DNA of 8,661 bases from Bacillota bacterium (lineage in GTDB: Bacteria > Bacillota > Dehalobacteriia > UBA4068). This document shows positions 1-6,360 of this stretch, one piece after another; positions within the stretch are counted from its first letter, which is position 1, and each line of letters opens with the position of its first letter. The translations under genes and the position numbers were made by a program. Below the pieces are notes generated by a model that was given only the letters and a program-made list of their open reading frames with translations, did no database searches and had not been told where the DNA came from. The stretch is taken from contig JAFSIU010000113.1 in assembly GCA_017439615.1 (NCBI GenBank), forward strand, positions 1 through 8,661, given 5' to 3'.

Positions 1-247
1 GGGACTTGCAAAAAAGAAAGGCTTGCCCACTTTTGCCCAAGCTTTCCCATTCTGCTTCTTTTTCTTCTTTGCTACATTCGCTCTCAAGACCTTTTTATAA
101 AAACATTTATATTTTCACCATTCGTGCTGTCGCAGATTTATGTTCGCTGATTTTGCGGGTTGGGAAGCGAAGAAATTGTTTGCCAAAAAAATTCAAGGAA
201 CAATGGCTGTTGTGGCGGCATATAATGCAATGAAAAAAGGGATTTTT

Positions 248-979
248 ATGCAAAAGGGAAAGGGCAGGACTTTTGCCTCACATCAGGATAATTACAGACG
301 CGGTGGACTGCGGCTGGGGAATCTCGGTCAAAGATGGCTGGATAAAAAGGATATCTCAGCGCAGGAGCTTTTGGGAGGCATTGCTGCGCCGCAGGGAGGA
401 AATGGGATGAATGGAATCAACAATCCGCTGGGAGCTTTGACAGCGCTTGCAGGTCTGGCACAAAACAAAAACGATCCAATGGCCGCTCTTTCAGCACTTT
501 CGGCAATGAGCGGCAGCAGCAACGGCTCTGCCAATTCAGGCGGAAATGCAGCAGGAAATGCCTCTGCCAATCCTGCTGATCTGATAAATATACTTTCCAA
601 GCTCAAGCCACAAGGCAGCAATGCTGCTCCGCAAAACAATCAGAGCAATGCGAACAATCAAAGCAATCCCTCTGCAGGGCAGGCCTTCAACAACAGTCGT
701 CCGCAGACGCCGCCGCAGACAAATGCTGCATATAATGAAACAAGCAGGCAGCAGCCTTTTTCTTCACCGCAGCAAACACAAGGCCGCAGCACAAATCAGA
801 CACAGGCAGGCAGCAGAAGAAAAAGCAATTTGCGGCAAAAGGCGCAGCAGCTTTATGCCGAGGAGCCGCAATCGGGCTGTGAAAACTGTCCAAGGCCCTG
901 CCCCGGAAGCTTTCGTAATTATCCCAGCTGGTCGGAAATCAACAATGCCGCCGCACCGTGGCGCAGAAAAACAGAATAA
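248..979 (+). CDS. Hypothetical low-complexity protein with C-terminal CxxCxxxC motif
   Basis: I do not recognise a family. The 243-residue product has a basic, Gly/Arg-rich N-terminus (about 1-30) and an Ala/Leu-rich stretch (about 60-90). A long Gln/Asn/Ser/Pro-rich, probably disordered region follows (about 88-190), then a compact C-terminus with Cys at 211, 214 and 218 (CENCPRPC) and several aromatic residues. There is no signal peptide or membrane segment. The start at 248 is chosen because AAAGGG (236-241) lies 6 bases upstream; in-frame ATGs at 230 and 140 are possible but have poorer sites. A TATAAT at 221-226 could be a -10 element, without a convincing -35. The next gene starts 17 bases after this stop, which suggests co-transcription. 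The cysteines could bind a metal, but three are few for one site in a monomer. The reading frame is probably real; the function is unknown. Confidence 0.62.
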   Translation: MQKGKGRTFASHQDNYRRGGLRLGNLGQRWLDKKDISAQELLGGIAAPQGGNGMNGINNPLGALTALAGLAQNKNDPMAALSALSAMSGSSNGSANSGGNAAGNASANPADLINILSKLKPQGSNAAPQNNQSNANNQSNPSAGQAFNNSRPQTPPQTNAAYNETSRQQPFSSPQQTQGRSTNQTQAGSRRKSNLRQKAQQLYAEEPQSGCENCPRPCPGSFRNYPSWSEINNAAAPWRRKTE

Positions 980-996
980 CAGAAAGGCGGAAAAAA

Positions 997-1278
997 ATGC
1001 TGCAAGGAATTTTATCAATGTTTCATATAGAAAACACAGGACAATTGAGAGAGCTTTTGCAGAATTTCGGACATTTTCTGCCGCCCGAGCAGCTTGAGCT
1101 CATCAATGCCGTTGTCAATGAGATCGACAAGGGCGAGGATATGAACCGCGAAGCGCTTGCCGCTGCCGCAGATTATCTTTCGGCAGGTGCAAACGATCTG
1201 CAGGAGCAGCTGCCGCTGCACGAGGCGGAAAGCAGCTTTGATGCAGAAAGCATCGAAGCTGCCAACCAAAATGAATAA
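997..1278 (+). CDS. Small helical hypothetical protein, probable operon partner of the upstream gene
   Basis: I do not recognise this 93-residue protein. It looks mainly alpha-helical: amphipathic stretches at about 15-45 and 50-70 are joined by an acidic turn (EIDKGEDMN, 42-50), and the C-terminus is acidic and probably disordered. It has no cysteine, signal peptide or membrane segment. The ATG at 997 is preferred because AAAGG (983-987) lies 9 bases upstream; the open frame extends back to 958 without a better site. It starts 17 bases after the preceding stop on the same strand, so the pair is probably one transcription unit. No clear hairpin terminator follows before the next promoter at 1330. 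Helical proteins this small and acidic often act as partners or adaptors, but nothing here identifies a target. Confidence 0.62.
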   Translation: MLQGILSMFHIENTGQLRELLQNFGHFLPPEQLELINAVVNEIDKGEDMNREALAAAADYLSAGANDLQEQLPLHEAESSFDAESIEAANQNE

Positions 1279-1329
1279 TTTTTCATAACATAAGCAAACC
1301 GAAGCCTGAGTAATTAAGCCTGCGAACAG

Positions 1330-1358
1330 TTGACGCACCATTGGAACGGTGCTATAAT
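1330..1358 (+). promoter_or_regulatory. Strong sigma-A-type promoter for the EamA transporter, with a dyad in the spacer
   Basis: A -35 TTGACG (1330-1335) and a perfect -10 TATAAT (1353-1358) are separated by the ideal 17 bases. The spacer contains an inverted repeat at 1335-1352, GCACCATT-gg-AACGGTGC, with 7 of 8 arm positions complementary. It lies almost exactly between the two elements, a placement typical of operators bound by repressors or MerR-like regulators. Predicted transcription starts near 1365, giving a leader of about 40 bases before the transporter. The promoter match is direct; the operator role is inferred. Confidence 0.72.
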
Positions 1359-1405
1359 TTTGCGCATCGATTTCTTTGCTGAAAAGCAGACTGCGAGGCT
1401 TGTTT

Positions 1406-2281
1406 ATGAAAAAAGCTATGGACCCGCGATTTTTATTGATCGCATCAATGGCCATATTCGGTACATTGGGGCCTTTTGTGCGAAACATTCCCGTTTCCTC
1501 GGGCGAATTGGCTCTTTACCGAGCTGTGATGGCAACTGTTCTGGTCGGGGCGTTTTTGCTCATCAGCGGACAGAAAATTCCCTTTACAAAACTGAAAAAG
1601 GAAATCCCTCTGCTGCTTGCCTCGGGTATGGCAATGGGCATAAACTGGATTTTGCTTTTTGAGGCATATAAATATACCACAGTTTCCGTTGCTACCTTGA
1701 GCTATTATTTTGCTCCTGTTATCGTAACCGTGGTCTGTCCCTTCCTTTTCAAGGAAAAGCTGACCAAAAAACAGATATTATGCTTTGTTATGTCCACGGC
1801 GGGACTTGTGATGATCACAGGCATCGGCGATATGGGCGGAGGCAGCCACCTCATCGGAATTTGCTTCGGTCTGGGTGCTGCGGTTTTTTATGCCACGGTT
1901 ATGCTGCTGAACAAATTTATCAAAAATGTTGAGGGTATTCACAGAACCTTTCTGCAGTTTGTTGCCGCTGTCATCATTCTTCTTCCCTATGTGGCACTGA
2001 CAACAGGCAGCACATTGCATAATATGAACGGCACAGGCTGGATAAATCTGCTGATCGTCGGCATTGTGCATACGGGCATCACATATTGCATGTATTTTTC
2101 CGCATTGAAGGAGCTGCCCGGACAAAAGGCTGCCATTCTCAGCTACATAGACCCGCTGGTAGCGGTGCTGGTCTCTGTTACCGTATTGGGTGAAAGCATG
2201 ACAGCCTGGCAGATAGCAGGCGGACTGCTGATACTCGGCTTCACTCTCTGGAATGAGATCTCTGCCAAACAGAAAAGCTGA
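1406..2281 (+). CDS. EamA/DMT-superfamily multispanning transporter
   Basis: This 291-residue integral membrane protein has the layout of the drug/metabolite transporter superfamily: about ten hydrophobic segments arranged as two tandem EamA units (about 10-138 and 150-283). The end of each unit carries the usual pattern of a helix with Pro followed by a short charged loop and a Glu or Lys: SYYFAPVIVTVVCPFLFKEK near 99-118, and SYIDPLVAVLVSVTVLGES near 246-264. Family members export or import amino acids, nucleotides, sugars or drugs, and the substrate cannot be read from this sequence. The start at 1406 is supported by GAGG (1395-1398) 7 bases upstream; an in-frame TTG at 1376 is less likely. 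It has its own strong promoter (1330-1358) and a following hairpin (2347-2386), so it is probably monocistronic. It is convergent with jag across a repeat element. Confidence 0.9.
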   Translation: MKKAMDPRFLLIASMAIFGTLGPFVRNIPVSSGELALYRAVMATVLVGAFLLISGQKIPFTKLKKEIPLLLASGMAMGINWILLFEAYKYTTVSVATLSYYFAPVIVTVVCPFLFKEKLTKKQILCFVMSTAGLVMITGIGDMGGGSHLIGICFGLGAAVFYATVMLLNKFIKNVEGIHRTFLQFVAAVIILLPYVALTTGSTLHNMNGTGWINLLIVGIVHTGITYCMYFSALKELPGQKAAILSYIDPLVAVLVSVTVLGESMTAWQIAGGLLILGFTLWNEISAKQKS

Positions 2282-2346
2282 AAATATTGAATAAAACAAA
2301 AGACCGTATCCTTAAGTTCGGTGCTCGTAAAACAGTTATTCTTATG

Positions 2347-2386
2347 CACTAAACCCTGTATCAGATATTTGATGCAGGGTTTAGTG
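2347..2386 (+). terminator. Hairpin terminator after the EamA transporter
   Basis: A perfect 12-bp stem, CACTAAACCCTG (2347-2358) with CAGGGTTTAGTG (2375-2386), encloses a 16-base loop that can pair further (ATC with GAT). It lies about 65 bases after the transporter stop. The following sequence is only moderately T-rich (TTTCGTTTTT near 2400-2409), so it is a plausible but not ideal intrinsic terminator, and could also block transcription arriving from the jag side. Confidence 0.6.
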
Positions 2387-2450
2387 GTTTAGAATATTGG
2401 TTTCGTTTTTACAGTTATTTTTTATAAAAGAGTCAGGTTTATATTTGTTT

Positions 2451-2664
2451 TTGCAGGGGGCCAGGGGGGATTGCGAACCCCTTAGGCCCCCTTGCAACCC
2501 CCTAACCCCCTTCAAACGCTTTTTGTCCGAGGCTGTTAGGGTTGCTTTCTTAAGCTGCTTCTTTTCAAACCAATTAATTTCTACATTCGTAAAATCGGCT
2601 TTTGCCGATTTTAAAACGGCATTACCTGAAAGGGTAATGCCGTTTGCAACTGTCTTATGATGCC
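2451..2664 (-). repeat. Structured intergenic repeat, copy 1 (three hairpins), downstream of jag
   Basis: Read on the - strand, the element starts with GGCATCAT (2664-2657), 46 bases after the jag stop. It holds a 13-bp hairpin (arms 2614-2626 and 2633-2645), a 9-bp hairpin AAAATCGGC/GCCGATTTT (2591-2612), a conserved unpaired segment of about 80 bases, and a G-rich part. The G-rich part can form either a long GC stem (GGGGGCC 2456-2462 with GGCCCCC 2485-2491, plus an inner GGGG/CCCC) or a quadruplex. Positions 2464-2664 align without gaps to 8459-8659 in inverted orientation with 11 differences in 201 bases. The first hairpin ends in TTTT on the jag mRNA, so it may terminate the rpmH-jag operon. 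It encodes no convincing protein. Whether it is mobile or an RNA element is unknown. Confidence 0.85.
2478..2510 (-). other. G-quadruplex motif in repeat copy 1
   Basis: The - strand has four runs of G (5, 5, 5, 4) complementary to C runs at 2506-2510, 2498-2502, 2487-2491 and 2478-2481. The intervening loops are 3, 6 and 5 bases. This meets the usual four-run, short-loop quadruplex pattern. It would lie in the RNA transcribed past jag. Folding is inferred. Confidence 0.6.
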
Positions 2665-2710
2665 ACTCCATAACAGGATATGGTCTTTTTTATAAATAAT
2701 TTATGGTCGA

Positions 2711-3646
2711 TTATTTTCTGACCTTTTTGTGCTTGGGAGTGATGACGACCTTGCGGAAGGGCTCGCTGCCATAGCTGAGAGTTTCTACGCGGTCATCTGC
2801 CTCGAGTGCGATATGCACGATGCGGCGTTCGTGGGGATTCATGGGGTCAAGCTCAACCTTGCGGCCGGATTTGACGCATTTTTCCGCCATTCTGCCTGCA
2901 TAGGCAATAAGAGTTTCTTCTCTTTCTTCGCGATAGCCTTCAACATCGAGCACGATGCGAACATGCTCGCCTTCGAGCTGGCGGTTGACGACCAGATTGG
3001 TGAGATACTGCAAGGCATTGAGGGTCTCACCGCGGCGGCCGATAAGAGCGCCGAGACTTTTGCCGGAGAAGAAGATATTGATGGTCTCGGTGGTGTAGGT
3101 AACTTTGACCTCGGGAGCAAGCTCCATTTTGGCATAAACACCCTGCAAGAATTCCAAAGCTGCAGCTGCGGCTTTCTTTTCGGTTTCTGTTACACTTGCC
3201 TCATCCTTGACTTCGGGATTCAGGCGGGCGAGATCGACCTTGACAACGGGTTTTGCTTCGGGAGCCTCAGACTTTTTAACGGAAACTGCTGAGAAATCTG
3301 CTTTTCTCTCGCCTTTTTCCTTTTTGGGAGCTGCTTTTTTGGGAGCGGGCTCTGCAGGACGGATCTTGGCTTCCTTACGGGGAACAGGCTTGGCATCCTT
3401 GACATCAAATTCGATGGGCTTGATTTGTTTGGGCTTGAATTCCTTGACGGGCTTGGGTTCGGGCTTGCCGTCTTCAAAGGAAATTCTGACTCTGGCAGGC
3501 TTGCTGCCGATGCCTAAAAAGCCTTTGCTGCCGCTGTCAAGAACTTCGACATCCACATCATAATTGCTGACATCACCGGCGAGCAGCATTGCAGCATCGA
3601 TAGCTTCTTCGATGCTTTTGCCGGTGGCTTCAAAAAACTGTTTCAT
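2711..3646 (-). CDS. jag: Jag/KhpB, R3H and KH domain RNA-binding protein
   Basis: This 311-residue cytoplasmic protein has all three Jag domains. The Jag-N domain is at about 1-55, with the hallmark KGFLGIG at 41-47. A Lys/Pro/Glu-rich linker (about 58-155) follows. A KH domain (about 165-235) carries the GxxG loop GRRG at 203-206, and an R3H domain (about 240-305) carries R274 and H278 in the RxxxH pattern. In Gram-positive bacteria the family binds RNA and affects cell division and envelope synthesis, and its gene is characteristically beside yidC, as here. The ATG at 3646 has GAGG (3656-3659) 9 bases upstream and lies 25 bases after the yidC stop, so it is translated as the last gene of the rpmH operon. 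The linker is long and strongly basic, which explains the total length. No mnmE follows; a repeat does. Confidence 0.95.
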   Translation of the reverse strand: MKQFFEATGKSIEEAIDAAMLLAGDVSNYDVDVEVLDSGSKGFLGIGSKPARVRISFEDGKPEPKPVKEFKPKQIKPIEFDVKDAKPVPRKEAKIRPAEPAPKKAAPKKEKGERKADFSAVSVKKSEAPEAKPVVKVDLARLNPEVKDEASVTETEKKAAAAALEFLQGVYAKMELAPEVKVTYTTETINIFFSGKSLGALIGRRGETLNALQYLTNLVVNRQLEGEHVRIVLDVEGYREEREETLIAYAGRMAEKCVKSGRKVELDPMNPHERRIVHIALEADDRVETLSYGSEPFRKVVITPKHKKVRK

Positions 3647-3671
3647 ATTTCAAAACCTCTTTTCCGGTAAA

Positions 3672-4721
3672 TTATTTCTCTGTCATGTTTTCAACTGCAG
3701 CTTCTGCTTCTTCCAAAGCATGGCGTTCTGCAGCGGCCTTTGCTTCCTGAGCTTTTCTCAGTGCATCTTCGAGATCTGCCAGCTGAATTGCAAGCTCGGA
3801 GCCGGGAGGGGCCCATTTTTTGTCGAGCTCTGCGATCTGATTTTCCAAAGCCTCGATCGCTTCATCGGAGAAATCGATAACTTCTTCATTGCTTTCGGTC
3901 TTGGCAGGCTTATGCTGCTTGTGATTTGCGGCAGGCTTTTTGTTCTGAGCCTTGGCAGCTTTGGCAGCAGCCTTTTCTTCGGCAAGGATTCTTTCCTGCT
4001 CAGCTTCGATAGCAGCCTGCTTTGCATCCTCACGCTTGCCCTTGGCATTGATGATGAATTGCTGAATGCCGGAAAGCAGACCGTAGAAAATCCAGTAAAG
4101 AGCAACTGCGGCAGGGAAGCTGCGGCAGAAGAAACCGATCATGATGGGCATAATGATGAGCATGGATTTCTGAGTGGGATCCTGTCTGTTGGTGGTGGAA
4201 ATGAACTGCTGAATAAAGGTGGATGCAGCGACCAGCAGGGGCAGGAAAATGGTGCTGTCGGGCATGGAAAGATCGGAGATCCAGAAGAAGTTATAAAACT
4301 CGGGGTTTGCGGGAACGAAATTTCTGATGGAGGAGAACAGGAACCAGATGATGGGCAGCTGAACCAGCAAGGGCAGGCAGCCTGCCATGGGGCTGATATT
4401 CATATCTCTGTAAAGCTTCATCTGAGCTTCCTGCATTTTCTGGGGATTGTTCTTATATTTTTCCTGCAGGGCTTTGATCTTGGGCTGAAGCTTCTGTATA
4501 TCGCGGGTGGAGCGCATCTGCTTGACAGCCAAGGGATAAAGCAGAACCTTGATGATGATGGTGAAGATGAGAAGTGCCAGAGCATAGCTGGGCAGATTGA
4601 TCATCTCGGTAACATCGAAGAGCCATTCGAGAACCTTGTTCAGAAAGATAACGATGGGATTTGTCGAAGTGCCCGGCTCAACATAGGCAGCACGACCAAG
4701 CATAAGCATAAAACTGTTCAA
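3672..4721 (-). CDS. yidC: YidC/Oxa1/SpoIIIJ membrane protein insertase
   Basis: This inner-membrane insertase places and folds membrane proteins, alone or with SecYEG. The 349-residue product has the conserved core at about 45-226. A first core helix runs to the YP at 62-63 and is followed by the cytoplasmic helical hairpin (KQMRSTRDIQKLQPKIKALQ, 67-86). The PMAGCLPLLVQLPI motif follows (111-124), then further helices to about 222. The groove position occupied by Arg in SpoIIIJ appears to be Lys58, a conservative change. I see no lipobox cysteine at the N-terminus. The tail (about 228-349) is unusually long, charged and Ala/Glu/Lys-rich, probably partly coiled coil. The start is TTG at 4721, supported by AAGGAGG 8 bases upstream; the first ATG, residue 5, lies 20 bases from that site. 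It sits 96 bases after yidD. Confidence 0.95.
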   Translation of the reverse strand: MNSFMLMLGRAAYVEPGTSTNPIVIFLNKVLEWLFDVTEMINLPSYALALLIFTIIIKVLLYPLAVKQMRSTRDIQKLQPKIKALQEKYKNNPQKMQEAQMKLYRDMNISPMAGCLPLLVQLPIIWFLFSSIRNFVPANPEFYNFFWISDLSMPDSTIFLPLLVAASTFIQQFISTTNRQDPTQKSMLIIMPIMIGFFCRSFPAAVALYWIFYGLLSGIQQFIINAKGKREDAKQAAIEAEQERILAEEKAAAKAAKAQNKKPAANHKQHKPAKTESNEEVIDFSDEAIEALENQIAELDKKWAPPGSELAIQLADLEDALRKAQEAKAAAERHALEEAEAAVENMTEK

Positions 4722-4729
4722 TTAAACAA

Positions 4730-4736
4730 CCTCCTT
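4730..4736 (-). promoter_or_regulatory. Ribosome binding site fixing a TTG start for yidC
   Basis: AAGGAGG on the - strand is a near-perfect Shine-Dalgarno sequence with an 8-base gap to TTG at 4721-4719. The nearest in-frame ATG codons (residues 5 and 7) are too far away for this site, so TTG initiation is the best reading. Confidence 0.75.
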
Positions 4737-4754
4737 AGGTTTTCACTGATATAA

Positions 4755-4811
4755 GCCGTTTGATTCAATAAAGAAATCTGACATTTTCAGCATTCTTCTG
4801 CGGCAAACGGC
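4755..4811. repeat. Inverted repeat in the yidD-yidC gap
   Basis: GCCGTTTG (4755-4762) and CAAACGGC (4804-4811) are perfect 8-base complements 41 bases apart. The interior contains a smaller CTGA/TCAG dyad (4778-4790). An alternative short stem, GCGGC/GCCGC (4800-4804 and 4813-4817), overlaps the right arm. On the operon mRNA these could form mutually exclusive stems just after yidD. There is no T run, so this is not a standard terminator; a role in processing or tuning yidC expression is inference. Confidence 0.45.
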
Positions 4812-4817
4812 AGCCGC

Positions 4818-5027
4818 TTAAGGCACGGGATCATATCCGCCCTCATGCCAGGGATGACAGCGCAGAATACGCTTTGCTGCCAGCCAGCCGCCCTTGAAAA
4901 AGCCGTATTTTGATATAGCCTCATAGGCATATTGCGAGCAAGTGGGAGTATAACGGCAGTGCGGTCCCAGCAGCGGGGAAATGAATTTCTGATAAAAACG
5001 GATAGGAAGCAAAAGCAGATATTTCAT
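4818..5027 (-). CDS. yidD: YidD, membrane protein insertion efficiency factor
   Basis: This 69-residue protein is a standard-length YidD (the Haemolytic/DUF37 family). Its signature is clear: a short amphipathic or hydrophobic N-terminus ([15 protein letters not shown], 4-18), then the cysteine-containing core [16 protein letters not shown] (23-38), ending in [18 protein letters not shown] (52-69). It is a peripheral inner-membrane protein that helps YidC-dependent insertion. The ATG overlaps the rnpA stop in ATGA, a 4-base overlap typical of translational coupling, and GGGAGG (5034-5039) provides its binding site. Its position between rnpA and yidC is the usual one. Confidence 0.97.
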   Translation of the reverse strand: MKYLLLLPIRFYQKFISPLLGPHCRYTPTCSQYAYEAISKYGFFKGGWLAAKRILRCHPWHEGGYDPVP

Positions 5028-5362
5028 GACTTGCCTCCCAGCTGAGCCATAGTCTTATGCAGAGCTGCTTCGAGCTGAGAATAAGTGGCCCTTTTCATCT
5101 GATTGCGGATTATGAAAACATAATCGCGATTGGGAGCAAAAAGCTCCAGATTCAAGCGGCAGAGCTCGGCAAGACGGCGTCTTTGCCTGTTTCTTGTTAC
5201 CGCATTGCCCAATTTCTTGGACACAGAGAAGCCCAGACGGGGTTCGGGACTGCGGGAGCTGCGATAATACACAACAAAATAGGGGCAAGCCAATGACCTA
5301 CCCCTTTGGTAAATCCTGCGAAAATCGCCTCTCTCCTTAAGCCTGAACTTTTTGGCAAGCAT
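5024..5362 (-). CDS. rnpA: Ribonuclease P protein component
   Basis: This 112-residue basic protein is the protein subunit of RNase P, which with the catalytic RNA removes 5' leaders from tRNA precursors. Family marks are [14 protein letters not shown] (8-21), the [20 protein letters not shown] core (43-62) with the RNR motif at 57-59, and the DYVFIIR strand (80-86). Length is normal. The ATG at 5362 lies only 12 bases after the rpmH stop and its Shine-Dalgarno is weak, so translation may depend on coupling to rpmH. The end overlaps yidD by four bases. No RNase P RNA gene is seen in the window. Confidence 0.96.
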   Translation of the reverse strand: MLAKKFRLKERGDFRRIYQRGRSLACPYFVVYYRSSRSPEPRLGFSVSKKLGNAVTRNRQRRRLAELCRLNLELFAPNRDYVFIIRNQMKRATYSQLEAALHKTMAQLGGKS

Positions 5363-5374
5363 ACGATTCCCGAA

Positions 5375-5509
5375 TTAAGCGCTAAGTCTTTTTCTGCCCT
5401 TTGCGCGTCTTCTCTTCAAAACCTTTTGACCATTTTTGGTGCTCATTCTGGACAAGAAGCCATGAACTCTCTTGTGCACTCTTCTTTTGGGCTGATAGGT
5501 GCGTTTCAT
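5375..5509 (-). CDS. rpmH: 50S ribosomal protein L34 (bL34)
   Basis: This 44-residue, very basic protein begins [10 protein letters not shown] and continues with the highly conserved HGFLSRM segment (16-22), ending in GRKRLSA, as bL34 does. Length matches the family exactly. The ATG at 5509 has a perfect GGAGG (5516-5520) 6 bases upstream. It is the first gene of the - strand operon, driven by the promoter at 5568-5597, with rnpA 12 bases downstream. L34 is a late-assembling protein of the large ribosomal subunit. Confidence 0.97.
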   Translation of the reverse strand: MKRTYQPKRRVHKRVHGFLSRMSTKNGQKVLKRRRAKGRKRLSA

Positions 5510-5544
5510 TTTAATCCTCCTTTATTACATACAGACAAAAAAGC

Positions 5545-5560
5545 CTGTAAATGATTACAG
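5545..5560 (-). promoter_or_regulatory. Small hairpin in the rpmH leader
   Basis: CTGTAA-atga-TTACAG forms a perfect 6-bp stem with a 4-base loop. It lies between the predicted transcription start (near 5560) and the rpmH ribosome binding site, close to the mRNA 5' end. It may stabilise the transcript or simply be chance in AT-rich DNA. Confidence 0.35.
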
Positions 5561-5567
5561 CAGAAGA

Positions 5568-5597
5568 ATTATATACTAAAGCAGTCCCATTTGTCAA
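5568..5597 (-). promoter_or_regulatory. Promoter of the rpmH-rnpA-yidD-yidC-jag operon
   Basis: Read on the - strand, a perfect -35 TTGACA (5597-5592) and a perfect -10 TATAAT (5573-5568) are separated by 18 bases. An overlapping TATATA gives a 16-base spacing. Transcription would start near 5560, about 50 bases before the rpmH start. This is a near-consensus housekeeping promoter, as expected for a ribosomal protein operon. Confidence 0.85.
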
Positions 5598-5649
5598 CAG
5601 GAGAGTTTATTTCTCCCAATTACCTTTTGGACTGATTCAGGCAATAAAC

Positions 5650-5685
5650 AACCTCCCTTCGTTAAAGTGACGGAAGGAGGTTTTT
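5650..5685 (+). terminator. Terminator-like hairpin with T5 on the + strand
   Basis: Arms AACCTCCCTTCG (5650-5661) and CGGAAGGAGGTT (5671-5682) pair with one mismatch and one G-T pair around a 9-base loop. TTTTT overlaps the right edge (5681-5685). On the - strand the same hairpin is followed by TTGTTTATT, so it may act in both directions. It separates the acidic-protein gene from the rpmH promoter, and could stop transcription coming from either side. No + strand gene lies directly upstream. Confidence 0.6.
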
Positions 5686-5700
5686 GGAAGGATAAAAGTA

Positions 5701-5726
5701 ACAGGGAGCCCCGAACGGCTCCCTGT
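5701..5726 (-). terminator. Terminator of the acidic hypothetical gene
   Basis: A perfect 10-bp stem, ACAGGGAGCC (5701-5710) and GGCTCCCTGT (5717-5726), has a 6-base loop. On the - strand it is followed by TTACTTTTATC. It begins 7 bases after the stop of the gene ending at 5734, as a dedicated intrinsic terminator would. Confidence 0.8.
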
Positions 5727-5733
5727 CTTGGCA

Positions 5734-6183
5734 TTATTCTTCATCAAACAAAGTCTGCATCATTTCGTCGATATCGATGTTTTCTTCGACAAAAACCATC
5801 TCGCCATCGGTGTAATGGCCAGTTATTTTTTTAGCAAAATTTCCATCGGAATCACCAGAGATGCATACAAATACTCCGTTTTTCATAGTTGCTTCAGAAT
5901 TGGCTGCAACACCATAAGAATCAGTTTGTTCAACGCAGTAGAAATTGTAATTCGGGAAAGCGTGAGCTACTTTTTGGGGCATTTCACCCAAAGAGCAATA
6001 AACATCGTCATACTCGTCAGCATCGAGACCAATTTCGAAGTCTACTTCGATAATGTTATCATCAAGAATAATTTCTTCGGAGTATGCTTCGATATTTTCA
6101 AAACAAGCTTGGACAACGGGGAGTACTTTTTCTGCCTGGGAAGCACTATCCATTTCCAATCTAAAACCGCCGCAACCTGCCAT
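5734..6183 (-). CDS. Hypothetical acidic cytoplasmic protein
   Basis: I do not recognise a family for this 149-residue product. It is strongly acidic, with Asp/Glu clusters at about 46-61 and 128-149, and has no signal peptide or membrane segment. The pattern of alternating strands and helices suggests a small alpha/beta fold. Four cysteines (4, 27, 63, 83) plus C107 are scattered without a metal-site pattern. The start is well supported: ATG at 6183 with AGGAGGG 7 bases upstream. It has its own candidate promoter (6271-6299) and its own terminator (5701-5726), so it is a complete single-gene unit. Its place between the origin and rpmH is unusual for Bacillota and suggests an insertion. A lone small acidic protein could be an inhibitor, immunity or adaptor protein, but that is speculation. 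Confidence 0.78.
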   Translation of the reverse strand: MAGCGGFRLEMDSASQAEKVLPVVQACFENIEAYSEEIILDDNIIEVDFEIGLDADEYDDVYCSLGEMPQKVAHAFPNYNFYCVEQTDSYGVAANSEATMKNGVFVCISGDSDGNFAKKITGHYTDGEMVFVEENIDIDEMMQTLFDEE

Positions 6184-6270
6184 GTTGTTACCCTCCTAGT
6201 AATGAAATTGCACATACCTCATGCATAAATTTTGGGGTATTTTGTGTAGAGGCATATGCATCTGTTGCAA

Positions 6271-6299
6271 ATGATATCATATTTGTGCGAATACTTCAA
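6271..6299 (-). promoter_or_regulatory. Candidate promoter for the acidic hypothetical gene
   Basis: On the - strand, TTGAAG (6299-6294) and TATCAT (6276-6271) are 17 bases apart. This would give a leader of about 80 bases. Matches are 4 of 6 and 5 of 6, so it is plausible but not strong. Confidence 0.45.
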
Positions 6300-6360
6300 G
6301 GGAAGGGAGAAATATTTTCTTTGATTTATTATGATATGCTTAGTCCGAACTTTTAGAGGT

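Noticed and set aside
1..87. Possible start of a - strand gene running off the window (Lys-rich, from TTG at 87)
   Set aside because: The frame is open for 29 codons, but the start is TTG with a badly spaced AAGG. The lysine run is what A-rich DNA would give, so it is too short to support.
140..247. Upstream extension of the first gene to ATG at 140
   Set aside because: The extra 36 codons have no supporting ribosome binding site and include a TATAAT. The ATG at 248 has AAAGGG at good spacing.
1298..1325. Direct repeat AAGCCTG (two copies) before the transporter promoter
   Set aside because: Two seven-base copies are not significant, and no longer pattern or target-site duplication accompanies them.
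2381..2671. Open frame of 96 codons on the - strand within repeat copy 1
   Set aside because: It is the translation of the hairpins and G runs of the repeat. Compensatory stem changes between copies indicate constraint on structure rather than on protein, and there is no good start signal.
3564..4754. 396-codon open frame on the + strand opposite yidC
   Set aside because: It is antisense to a clearly conserved gene. Its cysteine- and glycine-rich translation is typical of the reverse complement of biased coding DNA.
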